Assembly (NCBI GenBank): GCA_049582065.1
Contig: JBAUTF010000235.1
Coordinates: 1 to 21,253 of the forward strand
DNA from: DATKSS01 sp049582065
GTDB taxonomy: Bacteria > Chloroflexota > Dormibacteria > Dormibacterales > Dormibacteraceae
Reading direction: 5' to 3'
Length of the DNA stretch: 21,253 nt
The translations under genes and the position numbers were made by a program. The notes beneath the pieces are model-generated. The model worked only from the letters and a program-made list of their open reading frames with translations, did no database searches and was not told the origin of the DNA. Below, piece by piece: positions 1 to 7,221 of this stretch (position 1 is the first letter of the stretch; each line of letters opens with the position of its first letter).

Positions 1-1701
1 GTACAGGACCTGGCCGTGCGAGTCGGTGACCTGGAGGATCGCCTGCGGGCTGTGGTAGACGCCCATGTCGGCGTACGTGGCCATTCCATTCGCGTGCTCG
101 AGCAACGTGATCGGGTAGCCGCCGAGAGTCAGCGAAGGCCCGTACTCGTCGGCGGGTGCGGTGGCGTTGTAGGTGCCGTCTGGATTGACGAAGCGCGGGT
201 AGACGCCGAGGTTTCGCATCCAGGAGAGGACGGCGGGCACCCCGATCGACAGCTCGACCTTGACGGAGGCGATGTTGAGCGAGTTGCCCATCGCCTTCTT
301 GAGCGGCAGCACGCCGTGTGAGCGGTGGTCGTAGTTGTAGAAGTCGGTCGTGCTGCAGCAGTCCTTGTAGACCAGCGGGCTCGGACCGTCGTAGACCGGG
401 GTGTCAACCGTCGCCGCGCGAGCGTTGTACACCGCCGCGTAGGTGTACGGCTTCATGGACGAGCCCATGTTCCTGGGGATTGTCGTGTAGTTGATCTGTC
501 CGGCTGACGCGTTGTAGTTCGGCGATCCGACCATGACCAGGATGTCCGCGGTCTTCGGGTCTAGCGCGACCAGGCCGGACGAGAGCTGGCCTCTGGGGTC
601 CCAGCATGCGGCGCCGGCCTCGGAAAGGTAAGGCCAGCCGTCCGGGACGCCGCTGTTGTAGCAGCTGCGACCGGGCTTGGCGGCCAGGTTGGAGCTCACG
701 ACCGACTCGCCAATCTGCTGCATGTGGTAGTCGAGTGTCGTCTTGACGTTCAGCTGCTGGATGCCCGGCTGGAATCCCAGCTGGCGGAGCTCGGCTTGCA
801 CATAGTCGACGAAGTGAGGAGCGAGGAAGCTGTTGATCGGCGCCTGGTAGTTCAGCTGCTCGGCGAGCGCCTTGTCCATATCGTCCTGCGAGATGTAGTT
901 CGACCTCACCATGGCCTGGAGGACCTCGGTCTGGCGGAGCTTGGCCGCGTCGGGATGGAGCACGGGGTTCCACTCCGTCGGGGCCTGGGGTAGGCCGGCC
1001 AGGACGGCTGCCTGCGCGAGATCGAGCTTGGAGGCCGGGATGTGGAAGTAGCTCTCCGCTGCGGCCTCGATCCCATAAGACTGGGACCCGTAGAAGCTCT
1101 TGTTCAGGTAGAGCTCCATGATCTGGTCCTTCGAGTAGGTCTGGCTGAGCTCGTAGGCGAGCGCGAGCTCCTTGACCTTGCGGCTGATGGTCTGGTCCGG
1201 GGTCAGGAACTGCTGCTTGGCCAGCTGCTGGGTGATCGTGCTGGCGCCGCTGACGATTTGCCCCGAGCGGAGGTTGTCGAAGGCGGCGCGGACGATTGCC
1301 GCGGCGTCGAACCCGGGGTTCGAGTAGAAGCCTTTGTCCTCGATTGCGACCGTGGCCTGGATCACGACGGGCGCGACGTCCTTGAGCTTCACCGCGAGGC
1401 GGTGGTCGCCGTGGTTTCCGACGTCCGCGAGCAGGACGCCGTTCTTGTCCGTGATCACCGTGTCGCCGGCGAACGCGGCGCTGTCGAGGCCCTGGATCGA
1501 GGGAAGGCTGTCGAAGAAAGTCTGCGCGTAAGCGTCGGCCGCGAACCCGAGCACCAGAAGGACCGCGAGCGCGGCCCCGAGGCCACGCACGAGCGCCTTC
1601 CGGCGAATCTTCTGCCCGATCGGCGACCACCCGGCGTGGATGCGCGCGCGGGGGGTGTGGCCTGCCTTGGTTTTGATCTTTTCGGGAATGTTTTTAGCCA
1701 T
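1..1701 (-). CDS. Class A penicillin-binding protein (glycosyltransferase-transpeptidase), C-terminus cut by window edge
   Basis: Bifunctional peptidoglycan synthase: polymerises lipid II into glycan strands and cross-links stem peptides outside the membrane. The frame is open from an ATG at 1701 to the left edge, giving 567 residues. Residues 1-36 are basic and cytoplasmic, about 37-57 form one membrane anchor, and about 110-260 are the GT51 domain: catalytic Glu121 in EDKGFYSNPG, STITQQLAK at 154-162, then the YSKDQIMELYLN block at 189-200. The transpeptidase domain shows SSMK with Ser414/Lys417 and the SLN motif at 474-476. The KTG motif must lie beyond the window. The usual His of EDxxFxxHxG is Asn128. 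A Cys-containing insert (C347, C366) and a CC pair at 448-449 could form extracellular disulfides. There is no ribosome-binding site before the ATG; a TAGAAT hexamer lies 17 bases upstream. Family assignment is firm; the subclass (PBP1a/PonA-like) is inferred. Confidence 0.95.
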   Translation of the reverse strand, partial: MAKNIPEKIKTKAGHTPRARIHAGWSPIGQKIRRKALVRGLGAALAVLLVLGFAADAYAQTFFDSLPSIQGLDSAAFAGDTVITDKNGVLLADVGNHGDHRLAVKLKDVAPVVIQATVAIEDKGFYSNPGFDAAAIVRAAFDNLRSGQIVSGASTITQQLAKQQFLTPDQTISRKVKELALAYELSQTYSKDQIMELYLNKSFYGSQSYGIEAAAESYFHIPASKLDLAQAAVLAGLPQAPTEWNPVLHPDAAKLRQTEVLQAMVRSNYISQDDMDKALAEQLNYQAPINSFLAPHFVDYVQAELRQLGFQPGIQQLNVKTTLDYHMQQIGESVVSSNLAAKPGRSCYNSGVPDGWPYLSEAGAACWDPRGQLSSGLVALDPKTADILVMVGSPNYNASAGQINYTTIPRNMGSSMKPYTYAAVYNARAATVDTPVYDGPSPLVYKDCCSTTDFYNYDHRSHGVLPLKKAMGNSLNIASVKVELSIGVPAVLSWMRNLGVYPRFVNPDGTYNATAPADEYGPSLTLGGYPITLLEHANGMATYADMGVYHSPQAILQVTDSHGQVLY

Positions 1702-1974
1702 GGTTGGGAGGCGCGTAGATTCTACGGTTCTCATCCCGACCAACGGGCTACGGCGAAAGAGGGTTACGCCGGCCTGAGTCGGAACATGGGGCCGTGGCGC
1801 GTGGGGCGCCATCCTTCGGGGTCGATCGCCCGCAACAAATAAATATCGTCACGAGGTGAGCGGCCGATCCAGTCGGGAGGCTGACCAAGCTCGAGCACTG
1901 CTCCAGCCACGCACCATGCGCGCAGGAAGATCGCGGGGAGCCTCAGCTCCCGCCGCGCCGGACGATTCTGGGCC
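1702..1974. other. Intergenic region upstream of the penicillin-binding protein gene
   Basis: No convincing gene is seen here. Next to the penicillin-binding protein start lies a 13-base palindrome, CGTAG-ATT-CTACG (1714-1726). Its minus-strand reading contains TAGAAT, a plausible -10 hexamer for that gene, 17 bases before the ATG. An AT-rich patch (about 1835-1848) may belong to an upstream promoter, but no -35 element is clear. A GC hairpin near 1936-1951 is listed separately. Plus-strand reading frames that cross this stretch are out-of-phase extensions over the penicillin-binding protein gene. Confidence 0.5.
1936..1951 (-). terminator. Possible transcription terminator hairpin after the coiled-coil protein gene
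   Basis: GGGAGC-ctca-GCTCCC is a perfect 6-bp stem with a 4-base loop, 23 bases beyond the stop codon of the minus-strand gene ending at 1975. There is no T-run after it on the minus strand, so it is at best a non-canonical terminator. It could equally be a stabilising mRNA 3' end. Confidence 0.35.
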
Positions 1975-2484
1975 TCAGTCTCCAGCCGGCCGCGCGAACA
2001 CCTCGTCCGGCGGAACCAGACGTTCTTGGCGAGTTCCGGGAAAGTGCACGCGGACGCCGGGCCGGCCGGGGCTTCCCAGCTCCCAGCCCGCCACGTAGAG
2101 CTGTCCCGCCTGGGCCAGGTCGGTAGCCTGCGCGACCTTGACCCCGTCGGTGAAGGTCAGGCTCTGCGCCCGGGCGCCGGGATAGCCGAGCCGCACCTCT
2201 CCCCCCGTCTTCAGGTTGTAGACGAATCGGTCGAGGGATTCGGGCTCCCCGCCGGCGACCAGGTCGGCCACGTTCGGGAACCGGCCCTCGCGCATCGCCG
2301 CCTTCAGGTCGGCACGGCTGGTGCGGTGCGCGCCTCTCTCGCGGCGCCTGAGCTCCGTCAGGAGCACGTCGCGCTCGCCGCGAATGGCCGCCAGCTGCTG
2401 CTCGAGCGGTCGCATCTGCTCACGCACGGCAGCGATCCGCTCCTCCAGCTCGGCGGCGTCGATGTTGGCGAGATCATCGGGCAC
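1975..2484 (-). CDS. Hypothetical coiled-coil protein
   Basis: 169 residues, starting at GTG 2484. AAGG lies 8 bases upstream and overlaps the stop of the transporter gene, so the two are probably translated from one mRNA (10 bases apart). Residues about 9-52 are rich in Glu, Arg, Leu and Gln with heptad spacing (LEERIAAVREQMRPLEQQLAAI), suggesting a coiled coil. The remainder (about 55-169) is soluble and looks strand-rich, with Gly/Pro turns near the end (GSPGRPGVRVHFPGTRQ). No signal peptide, membrane segment or catalytic motif is visible. I do not recognise the family. Co-transcription with an MFS exporter is the only functional hint. Confidence 0.7.
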   Translation of the reverse strand: MPDDLANIDAAELEERIAAVREQMRPLEQQLAAIRGERDVLLTELRRRERGAHRTSRADLKAAMREGRFPNVADLVAGGEPESLDRFVYNLKTGGEVRLGYPGARAQSLTFTDGVKVAQATDLAQAGQLYVAGWELGSPGRPGVRVHFPGTRQERLVPPDEVFARPAGD

Positions 2485-2494
2485 GATGGAGACC

Positions 2495-3646
2495 TTATAT
2501 CTCGTGCGCCGCCCGGCGGTTGCGGAAACCGGCGAAGAGCGCGATGTCGTAGGCGATCTTGAGACCTCCGCCGGCGAAGAAGGGCAGCCCGTAGGCGGCG
2601 GCGCCGATCGCGACGCCGGCGAGCGCGGGCCCGAATGACTGCGCCACGCCGCGCACGGCGCCGGTCATCGCGACGGCGCCCGCGCGTTGCGCCGGCGGCA
2701 CGATCGAGACGATGTACGCCTGGCGTGCCGGCACGTCCATCTGCGACAGGGCAAAGCGCGCGAGCAGGATCGCGACCGCCCAGGCCAGGTTGGGGGCAAA
2801 GGGCACCAGCAGGAGGAGGACGTTGCTCGGCAGGTGCGTGAACACCATCGTGTTGACCAGCCCGAACCGGTTGCCCAGCCTCCCCGACACCTCGTAGGAG
2901 AGCGCCTGGAGGAGCGCGATCGCGGCGAAGACCGGGCCAAGCGAGCCCGTTCCGGCGCCGAACCTGACGTGCAGCCAGTAGGCGATGACCGCGTTCGCCA
3001 CGAAGCCGCCGCCCAGCGAATCGAGCGCGAAGAGAGCGGCCAGGCCGGCCAGCGGGCGGAACGAGCCGAACGTCGGCGCGGCGCCCGGCACTTCCACCTT
3101 CGCGCTCATGAGAAGCGGGAGCGCCGCGGTGATCAGACCGATCGCCGCATAGGTCGCAAAGAAGAGCATCGATTGCGAGACGCCGGTCGCGAGCGTGGCC
3201 GCCAGCCCTCCCGCAGCGTTGAAGAGACCGCCGCTCAGCGAGTACCGCGCGAAGGCGACGTTGCGCCGAGCCGGAGGTACCGTCTCGGCCAGCACTGCCT
3301 GCTCGACCGAGGCGAACGGGCCCAGGTCGACGCTCGCCGCGCCGAGCATCCCGGTCAGACCGGCGAGGATCAAAAGCCAGGCCTGGGTCGCGAACGCCAG
3401 GTCGACGCCGGTCACGGACATGAGCAGCCCCGCGACGGCGAGGGTGCGCCGCCTTCCCAGGCGCGCCGACAGCCCGGCCGATGCCAGCCCGGACAGGGAC
3501 GCGGCGACGAGCCCGACCGCGAGGGTGAGCCCGATCTCCGCCGCCGTGAGACCTCGGTGCTCGAGGTGGATGCCGATGAGCACGGCGGCGAAGCCGAAGC
3601 CGAAAGCGCGAAAGCCCCGTCCCGCGAACAGCAGCGCCCGGTCCAT
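2495..3646 (-). CDS. Major facilitator superfamily transporter
   Basis: Inner-membrane secondary transporter of about 383 residues, the common size for a 12-helix MFS protein; hydrophobic helices alternate with short loops throughout. The cytoplasmic loop after helix 2 reads ARLGRRRTLAVAG (counting from the ATG, about residues 61-73), the MFS loop 2-3 signature in degenerate form. Substrate cannot be read from sequence; drug or metabolite efflux is the usual guess. Two starts are possible: GTG 3658 or ATG 3646 (MDRALLFAGRG). I prefer ATG 3646 because a CAGTGT hexamer sits exactly 8 bases upstream, the spacing seen at other start sites in this window, and neither start has a ribosome-binding site. 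It is divergent from the peptidase gene at 3676 and is followed after 10 bases by the coiled-coil gene. Confidence 0.9.
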   Translation of the reverse strand: MDRALLFAGRGFRAFGFGFAAVLIGIHLEHRGLTAAEIGLTLAVGLVAASLSGLASAGLSARLGRRRTLAVAGLLMSVTGVDLAFATQAWLLILAGLTGMLGAASVDLGPFASVEQAVLAETVPPARRNVAFARYSLSGGLFNAAGGLAATLATGVSQSMLFFATYAAIGLITAALPLLMSAKVEVPGAAPTFGSFRPLAGLAALFALDSLGGGFVANAVIAYWLHVRFGAGTGSLGPVFAAIALLQALSYEVSGRLGNRFGLVNTMVFTHLPSNVLLLLVPFAPNLAWAVAILLARFALSQMDVPARQAYIVSIVPPAQRAGAVAMTGAVRGVAQSFGPALAGVAIGAAAYGLPFFAGGGLKIAYDIALFAGFRNRRAAHEI

Positions 3647-3661
3647 GAGCCGGAACACTGC

Positions 3662-3667
3662 CAGAAT
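3662..3667 (+). promoter_or_regulatory. Candidate -10 hexamer of peptidase E-like gene (leaderless)
   Basis: CAGAAT lies 8 bases before the GTG at 3676, so transcription would begin at or within a base or two of the start codon. No ribosome-binding site is present. The same geometry occurs before six other genes in the window. There is no clear -35 element, and the site falls in the very short gap between two divergent genes. Confidence 0.45.
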
Positions 3668-3675
3668 TTGCCGCC

Positions 3676-4377
3676 GTGGCTCGACCGCGGCGAATTGTCG
3701 GCTTCGGAGGCGGCTTCGGCGGCCTGGGTCCCGGGTCCAGGCTCGACGAGTACTTGCTCGAGCTGACGGGCCGCGACCGCCCGAAAGCCTTGTACCTGCC
3801 CACGCCCGTGGCAGACGCCGACCCGAACATCGTCAATTTCTACGACCGATTCGCCGGGTGCTCCGATGCCAGCCATCTCAAGCTTTCGGGCGCGCCCGAA
3901 GCAGCCCGCTGGCGGCCACTTCTCATGGAGCAGGACGTCATCCTGGTCAGCGGCGGCAACACCGCGAACGCCCTCGCGGTCTGGCGGACGCACGGGGTCG
4001 ACGCGGCGCTGCGCGAAGCCTGGGAGCGGGGCACGATCATGTGCGGCGCCAGCGCCGGGATGATCTGCTGGTTCGAGTGCTCGGTGACGGACTCGTTCGG
4101 GCCGCAGCTCGGACCGCTACGGGACGGCCTCGGCTTCCTGGCAGGCAGCGCGTGCCCTCACTACGACAGCGAACCGCGGCGCCGGCCGCTCTACCGCGAG
4201 CTGGTCGCGGCGGGATTCCCGGCCGGCTACGCCGCAGAGGACGCGGTAGGCCTCCATTTCGAAGGCGCGACGCTGAAGGAGGCGGTCACCGACATCGACG
4301 GACGCAAGGCTTACCGCGTCGAGGTCGTCGCCAGGGAGGTCCGCGAGACCGAGCTGCCAGTCCGCCTTCTCGCCTGA
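3676..4377 (+). CDS. Peptidase E-like protein (peptidase family S51)
   Basis: 233 residues, close to the usual S51 length (about 230). The family includes alpha-aspartyl dipeptidase PepE and cyanophycinase; all share a class-I glutamine amidotransferase-like fold with a Ser nucleophile. Visible features: an N-terminal strand and Gly-rich loop (IVGFGGGFGG, 7-16), SGGNT at 92-96, and the nucleophile elbow GASAG with Ser126. His162 in CPHYDSE and Asp139 are the likely partners. It is cytoplasmic, with no signal peptide. The start is GTG 3676, 8 bases after a CAGAAT hexamer and with no ribosome-binding site. It ends 46 bases before sufR; the SufR operator lies in that gap, so it is probably a separate unit. 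Aspartyl dipeptidase activity is plausible but substrate is not determined. Confidence 0.9.
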   Translation: MARPRRIVGFGGGFGGLGPGSRLDEYLLELTGRDRPKALYLPTPVADADPNIVNFYDRFAGCSDASHLKLSGAPEAARWRPLLMEQDVILVSGGNTANALAVWRTHGVDAALREAWERGTIMCGASAGMICWFECSVTDSFGPQLGPLRDGLGFLAGSACPHYDSEPRRRPLYRELVAAGFPAGYAAEDAVGLHFEGATLKEAVTDIDGRKAYRVEVVAREVRETELPVRLLA

Positions 4378-4387
4378 CCGGGGTATT

Positions 4388-4403
4388 TCAACGTCCGTGT
4401 TGA
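4388..4403. promoter_or_regulatory. Probable SufR operator: inverted repeat TCAAC-N6-GTTGA
   Basis: A perfect 5-bp-arm inverted repeat with a 6-base spacer sits in the 46-base gap before sufR. It contains CAAC-N6-GTTG, the operator core I recall for SufR of the cyanobacterium Synechocystis. It is centred about 28 bases upstream of the proposed leaderless start (4424), so bound protein would cover the -35 region and block RNA polymerase. This implies autoregulation and repression of the whole suf operon when SufR carries its Fe-S cluster. Confidence 0.75.
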
Positions 4404-4411
4404 CAAACTCG

Positions 4412-4417
4412 TACACT
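4412..4417 (+). promoter_or_regulatory. Candidate -10 hexamer of the suf operon promoter (leaderless sufR)
   Basis: TACACT is followed after 6 bases by GTG 4424, with no ribosome-binding site. The same hexamer precedes the first citrate synthase and lpdA. A TTGACA at 4400-4405 looks like a -35 box but is only 6 bases away, too close to act with this hexamer. Confidence 0.55.
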
Positions 4418-4423
4418 CGAAAC

Positions 4424-5041
4424 GTGGAGTCCAGGCGCGAGACCATCCTTGCCTTCCTCAAGACCCAGGGCGAGGCCACCCTGGGTGAGATCGCCTCGCA
4501 CCTCGAGGTGTCGAAGCAGGGCGCGTTGCGTCACCTCGAGTCGCTCGAAAGCGCAGGCCTGGCCTCCGTCGCGTCGGTGCCCCACGGCCGCGGCCGCCCG
4601 GAGAGCGTGTACCGCCTCACCGCAGCCGCAGGCGACCACTTTCCAGACGGTCATCGCGAGCTGACCGGTGAGCTGGTCGACTTCATGCCGGGCGAGCAGC
4701 TGAAAGAGTTCTTCGAGAGGCGCGCGGCGCGCCTCGAGGCGGAGTACGCCCCTCAACTGGCAGGCCTAGACTTGGTCTCGCGCCTGCGCGAGCTTGCGCG
4801 GCTCGCCACCGAGCACGGCCACATGGCCGAGGTGGTCGAGCTGCCGGGAGGCGGACTCGCCCTCCGCCACTGCAACTGCCCTATCCAGGACGTCGCCGCT
4901 CGCACCGGCCTCCCGTGCCAGAGCGAGCAGGAGATGTACCAGCGGCTGCTCGGCACCGAGGTGGTCCGGTCGACCTGGATGGCCGAGGCGGCAAGCGATT
5001 GCACTTACGAAATGACAGAGAAGGGAGAGAGAGTTGGCTGA
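4424..5041 (+). CDS. sufR: SufR-type Fe-S-sensing transcriptional repressor
   Basis: Regulator of the suf operon: when loaded with a cluster it represses, and loss of the cluster relieves repression. From GTG 4424 the product is 205 residues. Residues about 3-62 are a DeoR/ArsR-like winged helix (TLGEIASHLEVSKQGALRHLESLESAGL) with a GRGRPE wing. The C-terminal part has the SufR cysteine pattern HCNCPI...LPCQSE...DC, i.e. C150, C152, C165 and C193, candidate cluster ligands. GTG 4424 is preferred over the in-frame GTG at 4397: the latter lies inside the operator, while 4424 is 6 bases after a TACACT hexamer. The 3' end overlaps sufC by 8 bases, so regulator and assembly genes share a transcript. 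Function is firm by motif and context; the exact start is inferred. Confidence 0.92.
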   Translation: MESRRETILAFLKTQGEATLGEIASHLEVSKQGALRHLESLESAGLASVASVPHGRGRPESVYRLTAAAGDHFPDGHRELTGELVDFMPGEQLKEFFERRAARLEAEYAPQLAGLDLVSRLRELARLATEHGHMAEVVELPGGGLALRHCNCPIQDVAARTGLPCQSEQEMYQRLLGTEVVRSTWMAEAASDCTYEMTEKGERVG

Positions 5042-5810
5042 TTTCGAGATCAAAGACCTGAGGGCCAGCGTCGAGGGCCGGCAGATTCTGAAAGGCGTCA
5101 CGCTGGGCATCTCCAGGGGTGAGGTCCACGCCGTGATGGGCCCCAACGGCTCCGGCAAATCGACGCTCTCGCACACGCTCATGGGCCATCCGGGCTACAC
5201 GGTCGACGGCGGCGAGGTGATCTTCAAGGGCAAGAACGTGCTCGAGCTCGAGCCCGATGAGCGGGCGCGCCTGGGCATGTTCCTCGCCTTCCAGTATCCG
5301 GTGGTCGTGCCCGGGATCTCGATGACCAACTTCCTGCGCACCGCGCTCAACTCCAAGCGCGGGTATGACGGCAAGGACAAGTCCAAGCAGGTGTCGCCGA
5401 AAGAGTTTCGCGCGCTGCTCAAGGACGAGCTCGAGGTCCTGCACATGGACGACTCGTTCCTGCCGCGCTACATCAACGACGGTTTCTCGGGCGGCGAGAA
5501 GAAGCGCGCCGAGATCCTCCAGATGGCGATCCTGAAGCCTGAGATCGCGATCCTCGACGAGACCGACTCAGGCCTCGACATCGACTCCATCAAGTTCGTC
5601 GCCGAGGCGGTCAACCGCATGCGCGGCCCGAACCTCGGAGTGCTCATCATCACGCACTACACGCGCATCCTCGAATTCATCAAGCCCGACTTCGTGCATG
5701 TGCTCGTCGACGGGAAGTTCGTGCTCTCGGGCGGCCCCGAGATCGCCAACCGGCTCGAGAAGACCGGCTATTCAGAGTGGGTCAGCGATGAGCCACAGGA
5801 GGTCGCTTGA
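5034..5810 (+). CDS. sufC: SufC, ATPase of the SufBCD Fe-S scaffold
   Basis: Cytosolic ABC-type ATPase that drives conformational change of SufB-SufD during cluster assembly. 258 residues, standard length. Walker A GPNGSGKST 36-44, Q-loop Gln87, signature FSGGEKKR 151-158, Walker B with catalytic Glu176 in AILDETDSGLD, and switch His208. The DETDSGLDID and FSGGEKKRAEILQ wording is typical of SufC rather than transporter ABC subunits, and there are no membrane genes alongside. It starts at TTG 5034, with a good ribosome-binding site (AAGGGAGAG, 5021-5029), and overlaps the sufR stop by 8 bases, suggesting translational coupling. sufC precedes sufB and sufD here, unlike the B-D-C order I recall from many actinobacteria. 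Confidence 0.98.
   Translation: MADFEIKDLRASVEGRQILKGVTLGISRGEVHAVMGPNGSGKSTLSHTLMGHPGYTVDGGEVIFKGKNVLELEPDERARLGMFLAFQYPVVVPGISMTNFLRTALNSKRGYDGKDKSKQVSPKEFRALLKDELEVLHMDDSFLPRYINDGFSGGEKKRAEILQMAILKPEIAILDETDSGLDIDSIKFVAEAVNRMRGPNLGVLIITHYTRILEFIKPDFVHVLVDGKFVLSGGPEIANRLEKTGYSEWVSDEPQEVA
5797..5802 (+). promoter_or_regulatory. Ribosome-binding site that fixes the sufB start
   Basis: AGGAGG lies 7 bases before ATG 5810. It selects that ATG over the in-frame TTG at 5807. It is the strongest Shine-Dalgarno sequence I saw in the window and sits inside the 3' end of sufC. Confidence 0.8.
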
Positions 5811-7219
5811 TGGCAACCGCACCAAGAGTCGACGTCGGATCCGACTACAAGGAGAAGTACGGCTTCTTCGTCCCGGAGGACTACGTCTTCAAGGCCAAGC
5901 GTGGACTGAACCCCGAGATCGTCAAGGAGATCTCGTGGATGAAGAAAGAGCCCGAATGGATGATGAAGATGCGGCTGCGCTCTCTCGAGATCTTCCGCAA
6001 GAAGCCGATGCCCACGTGGGGCGCGGACCTCTCGGTCATCGACTTCGAGAACATCTTCTATTACCTGCGGGCCTCCGACAAGCAGTCGAAGACGTGGGAA
6101 GAGCTGCCGCCCGACATCAAGAAGACCTATGACCGGCTGGGCGTGCCCGAGGCGGAGCGCAAGTTCCTCGCGGGCGTGTCGGCGCAGTACGAGTCAGAGG
6201 TCGTCTATCACTCCCTGCACGAGGAGCTCTCGAAGAAGGGCGTCATCTTCACGGACACGGACTCCGCTCTGCGTGATCATCCCGAGCTGTTCAAGGAGTA
6301 CTTCGGCACCATCATCCCGCCGGCCGACAACAAGTTCGCGGCGCTTAACACCGCAGTCTGGTCGGGTGGCTCCTTCATCTACGTTCCGAAGGGCGTGAGA
6401 GTCGACATCCCCCTGCAGGCCTACTTCCGCATCAACGCGGAGAACATGGGCCAGTTCGAGCGGACGCTGATCATCTGCGACGAGGGGTCGTTCGTGCACT
6501 ACATCGAAGGCTGCACAGCGCCGATCTACACCAGCGACTCTCTCCACTCGGCCGTGGTCGAGATCATCGTCAAGAAAAACGCGCGCTGCCGCTACACCAC
6601 GATCCAGAACTGGTCGACCAACGTCTTCAACCTCGTGACCAAGCGAGCGATGGTGTTCGGCGACGCGACCATGGAGTGGGTCGACGGCAACCTCGGCTCT
6701 CAGATCACGATGAAGTACCCGAGCGTCTACCTGATGGAGCCAGGCGCCAAGGGAGACGTGCTGTCGGTGGCATTCGCCGGCAAAGGCCAGCACCAGGACG
6801 CCGGAGGCAAGATGATCCACGTCGCCCCCAACACGACCTCGACCATCACGTCGAAGTCGATCTCCAAGAACGGCGGGCGGACCTCATACCGCGGTCACAT
6901 CAAGATCTACCCGGGCGCGAACAACTGCAAGTCGTTCGTCAAATGCGACGCGCTGCTGCTCGACGACGAGTCTCGCTCGGACACTTACCCGTACAACGAC
7001 GTCGACGCCGAGAACGTGACCCTCGGCCACGAGGCGACCGTGAGCAAGGTGTCGGACGAGCAGCTCTTCTACCTGATGAGCCGCGGCATTGCGCGCGCCG
7101 AGGCCGAGACCATGATCGTCAACGGCTTCATCGAGCCGTTCACCAAAGAGCTTCCTCTCGAGTACGCGGTGGAGCTGAACCGGCTCATCCAGCTCGAGAT
7201 GGAAGGCAGCGTGGGGTAG
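5810..7219 (+). CDS. sufB: SufB, scaffold protein of the SufBCD complex
   Basis: Core scaffold on which the Fe-S cluster is built, partnering SufD and SufC. 469 residues, the usual SufB length, with the family's right-handed beta-helix core and helical C-terminus. Landmarks: the N-terminal SDYKEKYGF, SGGSFIYVPKGVRVDIPLQAYFRIN around residues 185-210, and FVKCDALLLDDESRSDTYPYND. Cys379 in that block corresponds to the sulfur-accepting cysteine of E. coli SufB (Cys405 as I recall). The C-terminal RGI...A...MIVNGFIEPF block is also typical. The ATG shares one base with the sufC stop (TGATG) and has AGGAGG 7 bases upstream. No truncation or frameshift is seen. Confidence 0.98.
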   Translation: MATAPRVDVGSDYKEKYGFFVPEDYVFKAKRGLNPEIVKEISWMKKEPEWMMKMRLRSLEIFRKKPMPTWGADLSVIDFENIFYYLRASDKQSKTWEELPPDIKKTYDRLGVPEAERKFLAGVSAQYESEVVYHSLHEELSKKGVIFTDTDSALRDHPELFKEYFGTIIPPADNKFAALNTAVWSGGSFIYVPKGVRVDIPLQAYFRINAENMGQFERTLIICDEGSFVHYIEGCTAPIYTSDSLHSAVVEIIVKKNARCRYTTIQNWSTNVFNLVTKRAMVFGDATMEWVDGNLGSQITMKYPSVYLMEPGAKGDVLSVAFAGKGQHQDAGGKMIHVAPNTTSTITSKSISKNGGRTSYRGHIKIYPGANNCKSFVKCDALLLDDESRSDTYPYNDVDAENVTLGHEATVSKVSDEQLFYLMSRGIARAEAETMIVNGFIEPFTKELPLEYAVELNRLIQLEMEGSVG

Positions 7220-7221
7220 CG

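Noticed and set aside
404..1842. Long reading frames over the left end: a 408-codon minus-strand frame and a 266-codon plus-strand frame
   Set aside because: Both are low-complexity Arg/Gly/Pro-rich shadows. The minus-strand frame from ATG 1701 to the edge translates to a clear class A penicillin-binding protein with all expected motifs.
2358..3836. 492-codon minus-strand and 359/402-codon plus-strand frames over the transporter gene
   Set aside because: Composition is Arg-rich and without hydrophobic or domain structure; they are out-of-phase shadows of the MFS transporter, the coiled-coil gene and the peptidase gene.
4400..4405. TTGACA as the -35 box of the sufR promoter
   Set aside because: It is a consensus match, but the sequence 17 bases downstream is CGTGGA, not a -10, and it is only 6 bases from the TACACT hexamer. 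It is better explained as partly the right arm of the SufR operator.
6676..7221. N-terminal extension of sufD into sufB
   Set aside because: The extension is an Arg-rich out-of-phase reading of sufB; the SufD family begins at GTG 7222, directly after the sufB stop.
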